DNA of 19,881 nt from an uncultured Clostridia bacterium (GTDB lineage: Bacteria > Bacillota > Clostridia > TANB77 > CAG-508). Below are positions 1 to 6,210 of this stretch, one piece after another (the stretch's first letter is position 1; each line of letters begins with the position of its first letter). The stretch covers positions 1 to 19,881 of the forward strand of contig CAKOVI010000015.1 of NCBI GenBank assembly GCA_934121905.1, given 5' to 3'. The translations under genes were made by a program, and so were the position numbers. The notes under the pieces were generated by a model. The model had not been told where the DNA came from. It searched no databases and saw only the letters and a list, made by a program, of their open reading frames with translations.

Positions 1-638
1 GCATCATTTTCCCCTAGTACTCTCCAATTTAGTTGGTTTCCTGCTATATTAAATGTTTGATCTGTTACTCCACTAACTCCTGCATTATCCATACCTGAAT
101 CAGACGCAGAAATTGTTATACTTCCTTCTGTTGGATTTGTTAAATTTACATAGTCACCTTTATGTAAATGTTCACTATTTGTACATATTCCATCTCCTTT
201 ATCACATCCATCTGCTAATGCTTTTTCATACATATATGCTAGTGTTCCTTCTTGTGCTGGTGCTTTTTTACTTAAGCTTCCATCTTTTTCTATTGTGTAA
301 TTATTTGTTTTTCCATGATATACCCATGGTCCTGTTCCTGATAAGTTATTATCACTTCCCATAGTGTTTTTTATTTCTTTTCTTAATGTTTCATCTGTTA
401 TTTCTGATTCTTTTGCAAAATCCTCTGTTTGAGCTGATGTTATTGCCACTTGTATATTTTCTCTTTCTTGTGCTTCTCCTGTTAAGTTTTTGGCTTCTGT
501 TGCCCTTTTTAGTATTCCATTTTGACCTGTTAACATATTTATACTTATTCCTGCTAATATTAGTAAAACTATTATTGTTACTACAAGTGCTATTAATGTT
601 ATACCTTTGTCTTTTCTGAATTTTTTCATTAAATTCAT
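1..638 (-). CDS. Prepilin-like protein, copy 1 (5' part; cut by window edge)
   Basis: This is the N-terminal 212 codons of a type IV prepilin-like protein; the rest lies before base 1. The start (ATG 636-638) follows an AAGGAGG site. The short, positively charged leader ends in Lys-Gly, followed by ITLIALVVTIIVLLILAG, the classic class III signal plus hydrophobic helix of type IV pilins. Prepilin peptidase would cut after Gly12. The usual Glu at mature position 5 is Ala. It aligns without gaps to copy 2 (offset 3770), with a few substitutions, for example SGMDNAG against SGTDSGK around bases 84-100. The remaining visible part is the start of the C-type-lectin-like domain (NWRVLGENDA). By homology its missing C-terminus should carry a variable region like copy 2, but that cannot be seen. 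Likely role: a secreted pilus or surface-fibre subunit. Confidence 0.8.
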   Translation of the reverse strand, partial: MNLMKKFRKDKGITLIALVVTIIVLLILAGISINMLTGQNGILKRATEAKNLTGEAQERENIQVAITSAQTEDFAKESEITDETLRKEIKNTMGSDNNLSGTGPWVYHGKTNNYTIEKDGSLSKKAPAQEGTLAYMYEKALADGCDKGDGICTNSEHLHKGDYVNLTNPTEGSITISASDSGMDNAGVSGVTDQTFNIAGNQLNWRVLGEND

Positions 639-687
639 TTCTTCATCCTCCTTTTTCTTCGGTATTTCTGCTTTTAAAAACGCCAAA

Positions 688-735
688 AAGCACACAAAAT
701 AAGCCTATTAATTTATAGGTTTATTTTGTGTGCTT
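688..735 (-). terminator. Terminator-like hairpin in the leader of prepilin copy 1
   Basis: Arms 688-708 and 715-735 pair over 21 bp with one G-T wobble, loop TAATTT. On the minus strand the stem is followed by a run of T. It lies between the promoter (869-897) and the prepilin start (638), so it would act as an attenuator rather than an end-of-gene terminator. Prepilin copy 2 has no such hairpin in its short leader. Confidence 0.6.
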
Positions 736-833
736 ATTATATTTAAAATTTTTTTATTTGTTAAGTTATCCGTGTGTGTGTGTGTGTGTGTGTGTACTCC
801 TGCAAGGGTTTCAGCGTCTTTTATCATTTGCAT
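708..833 (-). CDS. Possible 41-residue leader ORF with His-Thr repeats
   Basis: ATG at 831-833 is preceded by AGAGGT with 5 nt spacing and lies about 35 nt after the -10 box of the prepilin promoter. The ORF reads MQMIKDAETLAGV, then four His-Thr pairs encoded by a (CA)12 tract, then a lysine- and asparagine-rich tail. Its TAA stop is in the loop of the downstream terminator-like hairpin. A slip of one CA unit in either direction brings an immediate stop (GGA TAA or ACT TAA) before the hairpin. This arrangement suggests a regulatory leader peptide rather than a functional protein. It is equally possible that the ORF is fortuitous, since the only support is the RBS, position and frame. Confidence 0.35.
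   Translation of the reverse strand: MQMIKDAETLAGVHTHTHTHTDNLTNKKILNIISTQNKPIN
772..795. repeat. (GT)12 / (AC)12 microsatellite
   Basis: Twelve perfect dinucleotide units, with no interruptions. Such tracts are slippage-prone and uncommon in bacterial chromosomes. It sits in the transcribed leader of prepilin copy 1, inside the possible leader ORF. Confidence 0.95.
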
Positions 834-868
834 TTTATACCTCTTTTTTATTTTATTTTTATGCTTTT

Positions 869-897
869 ATTCTATACTATCTTTTTGTTTTTGGCAA
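869..897 (-). promoter_or_regulatory. Sigma-A-type promoter of prepilin copy 1
   Basis: Minus strand -35 TTGCCA (892-897), 17-bp spacer, -10 TAGAAT (869-874). The same promoter, with near-identical flanks, precedes prepilin copy 2, so it was duplicated with the gene. Here about 230 nt of leader separate it from the start codon. Confidence 0.65.
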
Positions 898-914
898 GGT
901 TTTTTTCAGACTTT

Positions 915-2597
915 TTAAATTTCCTCCATATAAATCTCACTTGGCGTAACTACCAATGTGTATTTTCTTAGGCCTTCTATATCTTTTATATCTTCAAAAC
1001 TACTATATCTTTCAATTTGCTCTCTTGCTTCTTTTTGCTTATCTTTTACTTTTGCTTTTTCTCCTTTTTTTATGTATTTAAATTCTACCATTATTGACTT
1101 ATAACCTTTTGTTCTATCTCTTGGTACTAGCAAAATATCCGGATAATTTCTGTTTACTTCCATTTCTGATTTTGTAGAATATGATTTTATATTCATTGCT
1201 ATGCAGTAAAATATTAGTTTAATATATTTCTCATCAAATTTTATTAAATCACGATTCGAAAGATTATTTAGGTAGATTCTTAGCACTTCTACTATTTTAT
1301 CAATTCGTCCTTCCATAGCCAATTGTATTAATATTTCTTGATTTGTACTATTGTCTATTCTAAATTCCGCACTTTGGTTCATTAATTGCATAAAATAACT
1401 TGCATAGATTTCTTTCATCACTTTATTTGGTATTGTAAGTTCTGGTATTCCTGCTAAATCTCTTGATATCGTTAAATACCCTAAGTAATATAGCATTGAT
1501 ATCATATCTGTTTCAGTAAATTCTATCGCTGGATTAAATTTTTTTACTATTTCGTTTGTTATTGGCTCTCCTTGTACTGTTTTTCTTAATATTTCTAATC
1601 TATTTTCTCCTTTACACAAGTCAAGCATTTTACCTACTTTGCTGTAATCACTGGCTATGTTCATATCTATTAAATCATCTGGCATTCTTTTTAATCTGAT
1701 ATAATCTGATAAGAAATATAAACACATATTTGAATTATATATATGACTTTTTGCATTCAAACCAAATTTATATCCATCATAGTTTTCTTTCATTATTGGT
1801 AATATTATTTCTTGTTCTTCTTTTGGTATTTCTTGATTGTTTAGGATTTTTACCAACTCTTTTAAGGTAAATCCCATCATATCGTTGAAATCCTCATCTT
1901 GGGTTATATCTTTTCCTATATTAAACCCACTTGTCAAACTATCCAGCGTTATTGGGGCTACTCCTGTTATAAATATTCTATCTACTACGGTTTCTGTTCC
2001 TTCTTTTAAAACCTCATACCATTTTCTTATTCTTCCATTTTTAGATACTAAATTTTTGAAATTGTCTGGATAGAATCCTAATAGTTCGTTTGCAAAATGG
2101 TCATATTCATCTATTATTACATATATTTTTTCGCCTGGTTTTTGTGTATAAAAAGCTTTAAATACATCATTCAATATATCTTCTGCTTCTCTTTCTTCGT
2201 TTATGTAGAAATCTATTCCATATCTTTCTGCAAAGAGCTTTATAGAAGCCATGGTTTTATTTTTAAAGCCTTTTATTGTTGTTTCTTCTGTTTCTGTATT
2301 TATTCCAGAAAAATTAAATCTTAAAACACTATAGCTATTCTTTAAACTGGTTGGATTTCTTCCTATATATGTGTTTCCATATAAATTTTCGAATTTTTCT
2401 ATTTTATTTTTATCATAATAATTTTCTAGTACACTTGTGAATAGGGTTTTTCCAAATTTTCTCGGACGTAAAAACATTATATTTGGTTCTGGCAAGTGTT
2501 CTAGTTTTTCTATATACATCGTTTTGTCTACATAATAATATCCGTCATTTACAAGTCTCTCATAATTGCTTATTCCATATGGCATTTTTAGTTTCAT
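915..2597 (-). CDS. AAA-ATPase-like protein with C-terminal PD-(D/E)XK nuclease-like domain
   Basis: The 560-residue protein matches the AAA-ATPase_like / PD-(D/E)XK_9 architecture common in gut Clostridia and Bacteroidetes, whose biological role is not established. It opens with the family signature MPYGISNYERLVNDGYYYVDKT. Walker A is RPRKFGKT (residues ~44-51) and Walker B is VIIDEYD (~160-166). The C-terminal nuclease-like core is NYPDILL (~484-490) followed by VEFKYIKKG (~504-512) and an EQIERY helix. The frame stays open upstream to 2678, but the ATG at 2595-2597 is chosen because GAGAGGTG lies 9 nt before it and the family begins there. The stop codon lies inside sequence shared with the upstream region of prepilin copy 2, implying insertion or excision of the gene as a unit. 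A decayed paralogue lies at 8061-8371. Confidence 0.85.
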   Translation of the reverse strand: MKLKMPYGISNYERLVNDGYYYVDKTMYIEKLEHLPEPNIMFLRPRKFGKTLFTSVLENYYDKNKIEKFENLYGNTYIGRNPTSLKNSYSVLRFNFSGINTETEETTIKGFKNKTMASIKLFAERYGIDFYINEEREAEDILNDVFKAFYTQKPGEKIYVIIDEYDHFANELLGFYPDNFKNLVSKNGRIRKWYEVLKEGTETVVDRIFITGVAPITLDSLTSGFNIGKDITQDEDFNDMMGFTLKELVKILNNQEIPKEEQEIILPIMKENYDGYKFGLNAKSHIYNSNMCLYFLSDYIRLKRMPDDLIDMNIASDYSKVGKMLDLCKGENRLEILRKTVQGEPITNEIVKKFNPAIEFTETDMISMLYYLGYLTISRDLAGIPELTIPNKVMKEIYASYFMQLMNQSAEFRIDNSTNQEILIQLAMEGRIDKIVEVLRIYLNNLSNRDLIKFDEKYIKLIFYCIAMNIKSYSTKSEMEVNRNYPDILLVPRDRTKGYKSIMVEFKYIKKGEKAKVKDKQKEAREQIERYSSFEDIKDIEGLRKYTLVVTPSEIYMEEI

Positions 2598-2629
2598 TTG
2601 TACCAACACCTCTCTTTTTTGCTTTTTAT

Positions 2630-2658
2630 ATTGTACTAAAAAAATAAGAAAATAGCAA
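2630..2658 (-). promoter_or_regulatory. Promoter of the AAA-ATPase gene
   Basis: Minus strand -35 TTGCTA (2653-2658), 17-bp spacer, -10 TACAAT (2630-2635). The -35 box is inside one arm of the hairpin at 2648-2676. The relic copy at 8375-8403 keeps the same -35 and the same 17-bp spacing. Confidence 0.55.
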
Positions 2659-2676
2659 TGTTTTTTTGCTATTTTC
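2648..2676. repeat. Hairpin at the upstream edge of the ATPase cassette
   Basis: GAAAATAGCAA (2648-2658) pairs perfectly with TTGCTATTTTC (2666-2676), 11 bp, loop TGTTTTT. A hairpin of the same sequence (AAAATAGCAAT/ATTGCTATTTT) sits at 8394-8421 in front of the degraded paralogue. Both are followed on the plus strand by TTTTCAC. It could be a terminator that insulates the gene, an operator overlapping the -35 box, or an end structure of a mobile unit. Confidence 0.7.
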
Positions 2677-2698
2677 ACTTAAACTATTTTTTAAATTT

Positions 2699-3033
2699 GT
2701 TTCACCATCTGTTTCTAATCCTCATCTTAAAAATTTAACCGATGTTGTCTTAGGTATGGTAAAATCCGAATCTGTTGTCACTACTGACATCGTAAAAAAC
2801 CTAAAGCTTTTGAACTAGACCTCATTAAAGATGGTATTTCGTATGTTCTCTCTCTATTTGAAAATTCAGGCTATAATCTTGTTTTTCTTGCTGACAGATT
2901 GTTCAACTTCCGTGAAATTATGCAACATATTGACTCTCTTGATAATGAATACTGTATTCGCACTAAATCTAATGTTGCTATAGAAATTGATAATTACAAA
3001 GATTCTCCTATGATTGCTTATATATCAGATATT
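2699..3033 (+). pseudogene. Decayed DDE transposase fragment (IS4-like)
   Basis: Two frames together encode a transposase-like product. The first, 2699-2818, reads SNPHLKNLTDVVLGMVKSES and runs into a TAG. The second, from 2806, reads FLADRLFNFREIMQHIDSL followed by EYCIRTKSNVAIEID, resembling the second catalytic Asp region and the Y-x-I-R-x-K-S-N motif of IS4-like transposases. A frameshift around 2797-2806 and the missing start, middle and C-terminal regions show it is dead. No terminal inverted repeats are evident. The fragment abuts the 3' end of prepilin copy 2 and is one of the few pieces coded on the plus strand. Family assignment is by eye and tentative; that it is a transposase relic is fairly likely. 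Confidence 0.6.
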
Positions 3034-4408
3034 AACTATTGTTCCATGTTTCTTCTGTTTTATCTGCTATCTTTGGTACCTGTGTATTTGTGACATTAGA
3101 TTTTAGAGAAACTACGGGACGAACCGCCGCACAGTTACCGCCCTCACCGCCATCGGAATCGAACATACCCCAGTAGCCTGCACCCGAAACGTCGCCTACG
3201 AAGCGCGCCAAGCTCAAGCAGAAAATCGCATCGCTCGAAACGTCGCAAACCGAACGAGAAGCCAGCCAGTATGCCTTTCCTGTATTTAGTTCAGCATTTT
3301 CAAATAACATTTTGTACACTCTGTCATTTACTGTTACTGATGGTGCATCATCTGCCATCTTACTATTTACACTATAAACATACGCTGTTACTTCTCCTGA
3401 TACTGTTGTTTGCGTTTTACCATTTAACCAACCTTCCGGAGTATATTGGTTTGGATAACTATATTTTTCTCCCAATACCTTCCAATTCCCATTTTGTTTA
3501 TCTCTATTATATTTGTCAAGATTTTTTTCCTTTATCATATCTATAGATGTTAAACCTACTGCCTTATCTACATCACTTTGTGTCACACTTCTTGCACTTG
3601 ATATATATCCTGTCTTGTCATTTTCTTTATACATTTTACATATATTATTTAATATTTCTACTCCATTTACATATGCTTTTGCTCCATACATATATAATCC
3701 TGGCACATTTTTTGAATCAACAACATTTGTACTTTTCATTGGGCTTCCTGATATTAACTCTATTTCCCCTGCATCATTTTCCCCTAGTACTCTCCAATTT
3801 AGTTGGTTTCCTGCTATATTAAATGTTTGATCTGTTACTCCACTAACCTTTCCACTATCTGTTCCTGAATCAGATGCAGAAATTGTTATACTTCCTTCTG
3901 TTGGATTTGTTAAATTTACATAGTCACCTTTATGTAAATGTTCACTATTTGTACATATTCCATCTCCTTTATCACATCCATCTGCTAATGCTTTTTCATA
4001 CATATATGCTAGTGTTCCTTCTTGTGCTGGTGCTTTTTTACTTAAGCTTCCATCTTTTTCTATTGTGTAATTATTTGTTTTTCCATGATATACCCATGGT
4101 CCTGTTCCTGATAAGTTACTATCGCTTCCCATAGTGTTTCTTATTTCTTTTCTTAATGTTTCATCTGTTATTTCTAATCCTTTTGCAAAATCTTCTGTTT
4201 GAGCTGATGTTATTGCCACTTGTATATTTTCTCTTTCTTGTGCTTCTCCTGTTAAGTTTTTGGCTTCTGTTGCCCTTTTTAGTATTCCATTTTGACCTGT
4301 TAACATATTTATACTTATTCCTGCTAATATTAGTAAAACTATTATTGTTACTACAAGTGCTATTAATGTTATACCTTTGTCTTTTCTGAATTTTTTCATT
4401 AAATTCAT
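3032..4408 (-). CDS. Prepilin-like protein, copy 2, with C-type-lectin-like variable C-terminus
   Basis: Complete 458-residue protein, ATG 4406-4408 preceded by GGAGG with 8 nt spacing. Residues 1-12 are a basic prepilin leader ending in Lys-Gly; residues 13-31 (ITLIALVVTIIVLLILAG) are the N-terminal pilin helix, with Ala instead of Glu at mature position 5. After a linker region comes a domain starting NWRVLGENDAGEIELISG, typical of DUF6273/C-type-lectin-like modules, and closing with YWLASR ... VRPVVSLKSN (residues ~380-436). The segment coding residues 380-431 is GC-rich and adenine-poor, unlike the rest of the gene, and has the layout of a DGR variable region. Expected role: secreted pilus or surface fibre with a diversifiable binding face. 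It ends within about 2 bp of the transposase relic on the other strand, so the extreme C-terminus could be altered. Confidence 0.85.
   Translation of the reverse strand: MNLMKKFRKDKGITLIALVVTIIVLLILAGISINMLTGQNGILKRATEAKNLTGEAQERENIQVAITSAQTEDFAKGLEITDETLRKEIRNTMGSDSNLSGTGPWVYHGKTNNYTIEKDGSLSKKAPAQEGTLAYMYEKALADGCDKGDGICTNSEHLHKGDYVNLTNPTEGSITISASDSGTDSGKVSGVTDQTFNIAGNQLNWRVLGENDAGEIELISGSPMKSTNVVDSKNVPGLYMYGAKAYVNGVEILNNICKMYKENDKTGYISSARSVTQSDVDKAVGLTSIDMIKEKNLDKYNRDKQNGNWKVLGEKYSYPNQYTPEGWLNGKTQTTVSGEVTAYVYSVNSKMADDAPSVTVNDRVYKMLFENAELNTGKAYWLASRSVCDVSSDAIFCLSLARFVGDVSGAGYWGMFDSDGGEGGNCAAVRPVVSLKSNVTNTQVPKIADKTEETWNNS
3116..3271 (-). other. Candidate DGR variable region inside prepilin copy 2
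   Basis: From the TAC of YWLAS (3269-3271) to the CCC of VRPVV (3116-3118). A hand count gives 59% G+C for 3111-3270, against a local background that is strongly AT-rich. Adenine on the coding strand is only 16 of 156 bases. Codons ending in C dominate (TGC, GAC, AGC, TTC, CGC, GGC, TAC, AAC), opposite to the T/A-ending usage of the same gene on either side. This is what A-directed mutagenesis of AAC-rich template codons produces. The protein context (C-type-lectin-like, ending in a conserved VRPVVSL) also fits. No template repeat or reverse transcriptase is visible here. Confidence 0.6.
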
Positions 4409-4434
4409 TTTTTACTCCTCCTTTTTTCTTCGGT
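3771..4434. repeat. Direct repeat of bases 1 to about 664
   Basis: The 5' part of prepilin copy 2 and its RBS repeat window bases 1-664 with only scattered substitutions and no indels up to the start codon. The promoter block (4453-4500 here, 869-922 in copy 1) is also duplicated. Copy 1 carries roughly 200 extra bases (the leader ORF and hairpin) between promoter and RBS. Confidence 0.9.
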
Positions 4435-4452
4435 TTTTATTTTTATAATTTT

Positions 4453-4481
4453 ATTCTATACTATCTTTTTGTTTTTGGCAA
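4453..4481 (-). promoter_or_regulatory. Sigma-A-type promoter of prepilin copy 2
   Basis: Minus strand -35 TTGCCA (4476-4481), 17-bp spacer, -10 TAGAAT (4453-4458), identical in elements and spacing to that of copy 1. Here the leader to the start codon is only about 40 nt, without hairpin or leader ORF. Confidence 0.65.
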
Positions 4482-4576
4482 GTTTTTTTCAGACTTTTCA
4501 AATTTCACTTAAACTATTTTTACTAGATAATGGTTTAGACTAGAAATATCCACTAAATTCACTTATTATAATGGAA

Positions 4577-4613
4577 AAGCAGATTAAGATTTTCTCTAAA
4601 TCCTAATCTGCTT
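4577..4613 (-). terminator. Terminator downstream of the Spo0E-family gene
   Basis: AAGCAGATTA (4577-4586) pairs with TAATCTGCTT (4604-4613), extended inward by GATT/AATC after one mismatch. It begins 5 bp after the stop of the Spo0E-like gene and is followed on the minus strand by TTTTCC. Confidence 0.65.
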
Positions 4614-4617
4614 ATTA

Positions 4618-4758
4618 TTATTTCTCCTTAGCCCCATAAAATTCTGCAATCAAATCATCCAACTTAACACTTAATTCATATATATAATCATAATCTTTCC
4701 CCTCTTCGATGCTTTTATTTAATTCATCCCTTAATTTACAAATTTCATCATTTAACAT
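4618..4758 (-). CDS. Spo0E-family aspartyl-phosphate phosphatase
   Basis: A 46-residue protein. ATG 4756-4758 has AAGGAG upstream with good spacing. It shows the two-helix pattern of the Spo0E family: KLRDELNKSIEEGKDYDYI, then the signature ELSVKLDDLIAEFY, matching the S-x-x-L-D-x-L-I-x-x-(F/Y)-Y consensus that contacts Spo0A~P. Family members dephosphorylate Spo0A~P and delay sporulation, so the host is expected to be a spore former. It has its own promoter (4821-4849) and terminator, so it is a single-gene unit. The family call rests on this motif and on the typical 45-60 residue length; the precise target (Spo0A or another regulator) is inferred. Confidence 0.8.
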   Translation of the reverse strand: MLNDEICKLRDELNKSIEEGKDYDYIYELSVKLDDLIAEFYGAKEK

Positions 4759-4820
4759 ATGTCCCCATCTCCTTTAAGTCACAAAAATTAATTTTTCTTT
4801 ATTCTCTTACATATACTACT

Positions 4821-4849
4821 AAATTAACACATATTTTTTGTCACGTCAA
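4821..4849 (-). promoter_or_regulatory. Promoter of the Spo0E-family gene
   Basis: Minus strand -35 TTGACG (4844-4849), 17-bp spacer, -10 TAATTT (4821-4826). The -10 is weak, but position and spacing fit, about 60 nt before the start codon. Confidence 0.45.
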
Positions 4850-4932
4850 GTACTTTTGTGTAGTTTGCAGAACTTTCGTAAGCCTTTATTCTCCTAGGTT
4901 TTAGGTTATTTGATACATGTCGACACCATCTT

Positions 4933-6201
4933 CTATTTTACAACAGAAAGTACCATTTTTTCTAAATCAAAATTATCCTTTAAAACTTGATTTACAAAAT
5001 TCGAATCCATAATATCAACTTCTTCTAAATAATCAAAAGAGTTGATTCCTTTCATAAAATCTGATAAGAACATTCTTGCAATAGATGTAACATCATTATA
5101 TTCTTTTACATATTCGCCATAAATCATCTTTTTAGTTCTTTCAAAATCTTCTTCATTTAGTCCATTTTTCTTAAAGTTTTCAATTTCTTCTCTTAGTCTC
5201 TCAAATAAAATTCCTGGATTATTTGCATTTTCTGTAATCAAAATATGAGCATAATTATCTCCAAATTCATATGATAAATTTGGCATAGCAAACATATTTC
5301 CTGTTTGATACATTTCTTTATACAAATTTGAACTTTCACCAATAAGCATGTTCAAAATTATTTCCATTGCAATATGAATTCTTACTTTTTCATTTTGATT
5401 GGGAACTTTACATTTAATTCCTATCGTAAAAATAGGTTTGCTTACATTCATGTTTTGCTCTATTTTTTGTTTTACAATTCTTTCAGGTTCATCTTCAAAA
5501 ATTCTTTTAATTTCACCATTTTGAGCTGTATCTAATAATCTTTTTTTGATTTCTTCTAATAATTTTTCTGGCTCAAAATCACCACTTACAACTAAACACA
5601 TATTTGATGGATTGTAAAATGTATTATAACATTTATATAAAATATCTTTATCAATATGGCTTATTGTTTTTACTGTTCCAGTAATATCAAGCTTTACAGG
5701 ATTTTTATAATACATAGCTTCCATTGCATTTAAATAAACTCTCCATTCAGGATAATCATCATACATCTTAATTTCTTGACCAATTATACCTTTTTCCTTT
5801 TCAACATTTTGATCTGTAAAATATGGATGTTGCACATAATCCATAAATTCATCTAAAGCTTCATAAAAATTGTCTGTACATTCATATAAATATGCTGTAT
5901 GGTCATTTGTTGTATATGCATTTGCATTTACTCCAATTGAAGTTAATGTGTCTAAACTATTTCTTCCATTTTCCTGTTCAAACATTTTATGTTCCAAAAA
6001 ATGTGCTACACCTTTTGGTACTTCTATTGGTTCATTTTCGCCAGGTACAACAAATTTATTATCATTAGAACCATAATGTGTTCCCCAGATTATATATTTT
6101 TTTTGAATCCCCTTTTTAGGTATAATCATTACTGTTAAACCATTTTTTAATTTTTCTATATATAAAGTTTCTTTTACTTTTGAATTAAAAATTGTTTGCA
6201 T
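4933..6201 (-). CDS. M16-family zinc metallopeptidase, YmfH-like (catalytic partner)
   Basis: 422 residues. The M16 (insulinase/pitrilysin) zinc motif HxxEH is present as HFLEH (residues 67-71), within GVAHFLEHKMFEQ. The third zinc ligand is probably Glu143 in IIGQEIKMYDD, the usual ~70-residue distance away. The N-terminal half is the catalytic M16 domain and the C-terminal half (from about residue 210) the second M16-type lobe. The start ATG (6199-6201) follows AGGAGGG, which overlaps the stop codon of the upstream M16 gene (9 nt between genes), so the two are translationally coupled and probably form a heterodimer, as YmfF/YmfH-type pairs are arranged in Bacillus. Substrate unknown; family members process peptides. 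Confidence 0.85.
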   Translation of the reverse strand: MQTIFNSKVKETLYIEKLKNGLTVMIIPKKGIQKKYIIWGTHYGSNDNKFVVPGENEPIEVPKGVAHFLEHKMFEQENGRNSLDTLTSIGVNANAYTTNDHTAYLYECTDNFYEALDEFMDYVQHPYFTDQNVEKEKGIIGQEIKMYDDYPEWRVYLNAMEAMYYKNPVKLDITGTVKTISHIDKDILYKCYNTFYNPSNMCLVVSGDFEPEKLLEEIKKRLLDTAQNGEIKRIFEDEPERIVKQKIEQNMNVSKPIFTIGIKCKVPNQNEKVRIHIAMEIILNMLIGESSNLYKEMYQTGNMFAMPNLSYEFGDNYAHILITENANNPGILFERLREEIENFKKNGLNEEDFERTKKMIYGEYVKEYNDVTSIARMFLSDFMKGINSFDYLEEVDIMDSNFVNQVLKDNFDLEKMVLSVVK

Positions 6202-6210
6202 ATTTCCCTC

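Noticed and set aside
113..619. Leu/Phe-rich plus-strand ORFs at 113-364 and 386-619 (and their twins at 3874-4389)
   Set aside because: They are antisense shadows of the prepilin genes: low-complexity Leu/Tyr/His translation, no RBS, and repeated only because the prepilin gene is duplicated.
728..971. Plus-strand ORFs with a CVCVCVCV run
   Set aside because: Product of the (GT)12 tract; no RBS and no homology-like composition. The minus-strand ORF is the one with RBS and position.
3111..3270. GC-rich segment as a horizontally acquired insertion
   Set aside because: It is in frame within a conserved domain, flanked by matching coding sequence on both sides, and its bias is specifically adenine-poor with C-ending codons, which fits a DGR variable region better than a random foreign insert.
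4918..4925. TGTCGACA resembling a Spo0A box near the Spo0E-like gene
   Set aside because: Only the core of the 0A box (TTTGTCGAA) matches, and it lies about 160 bp from the Spo0E-like start, before the neighbouring gene's end.
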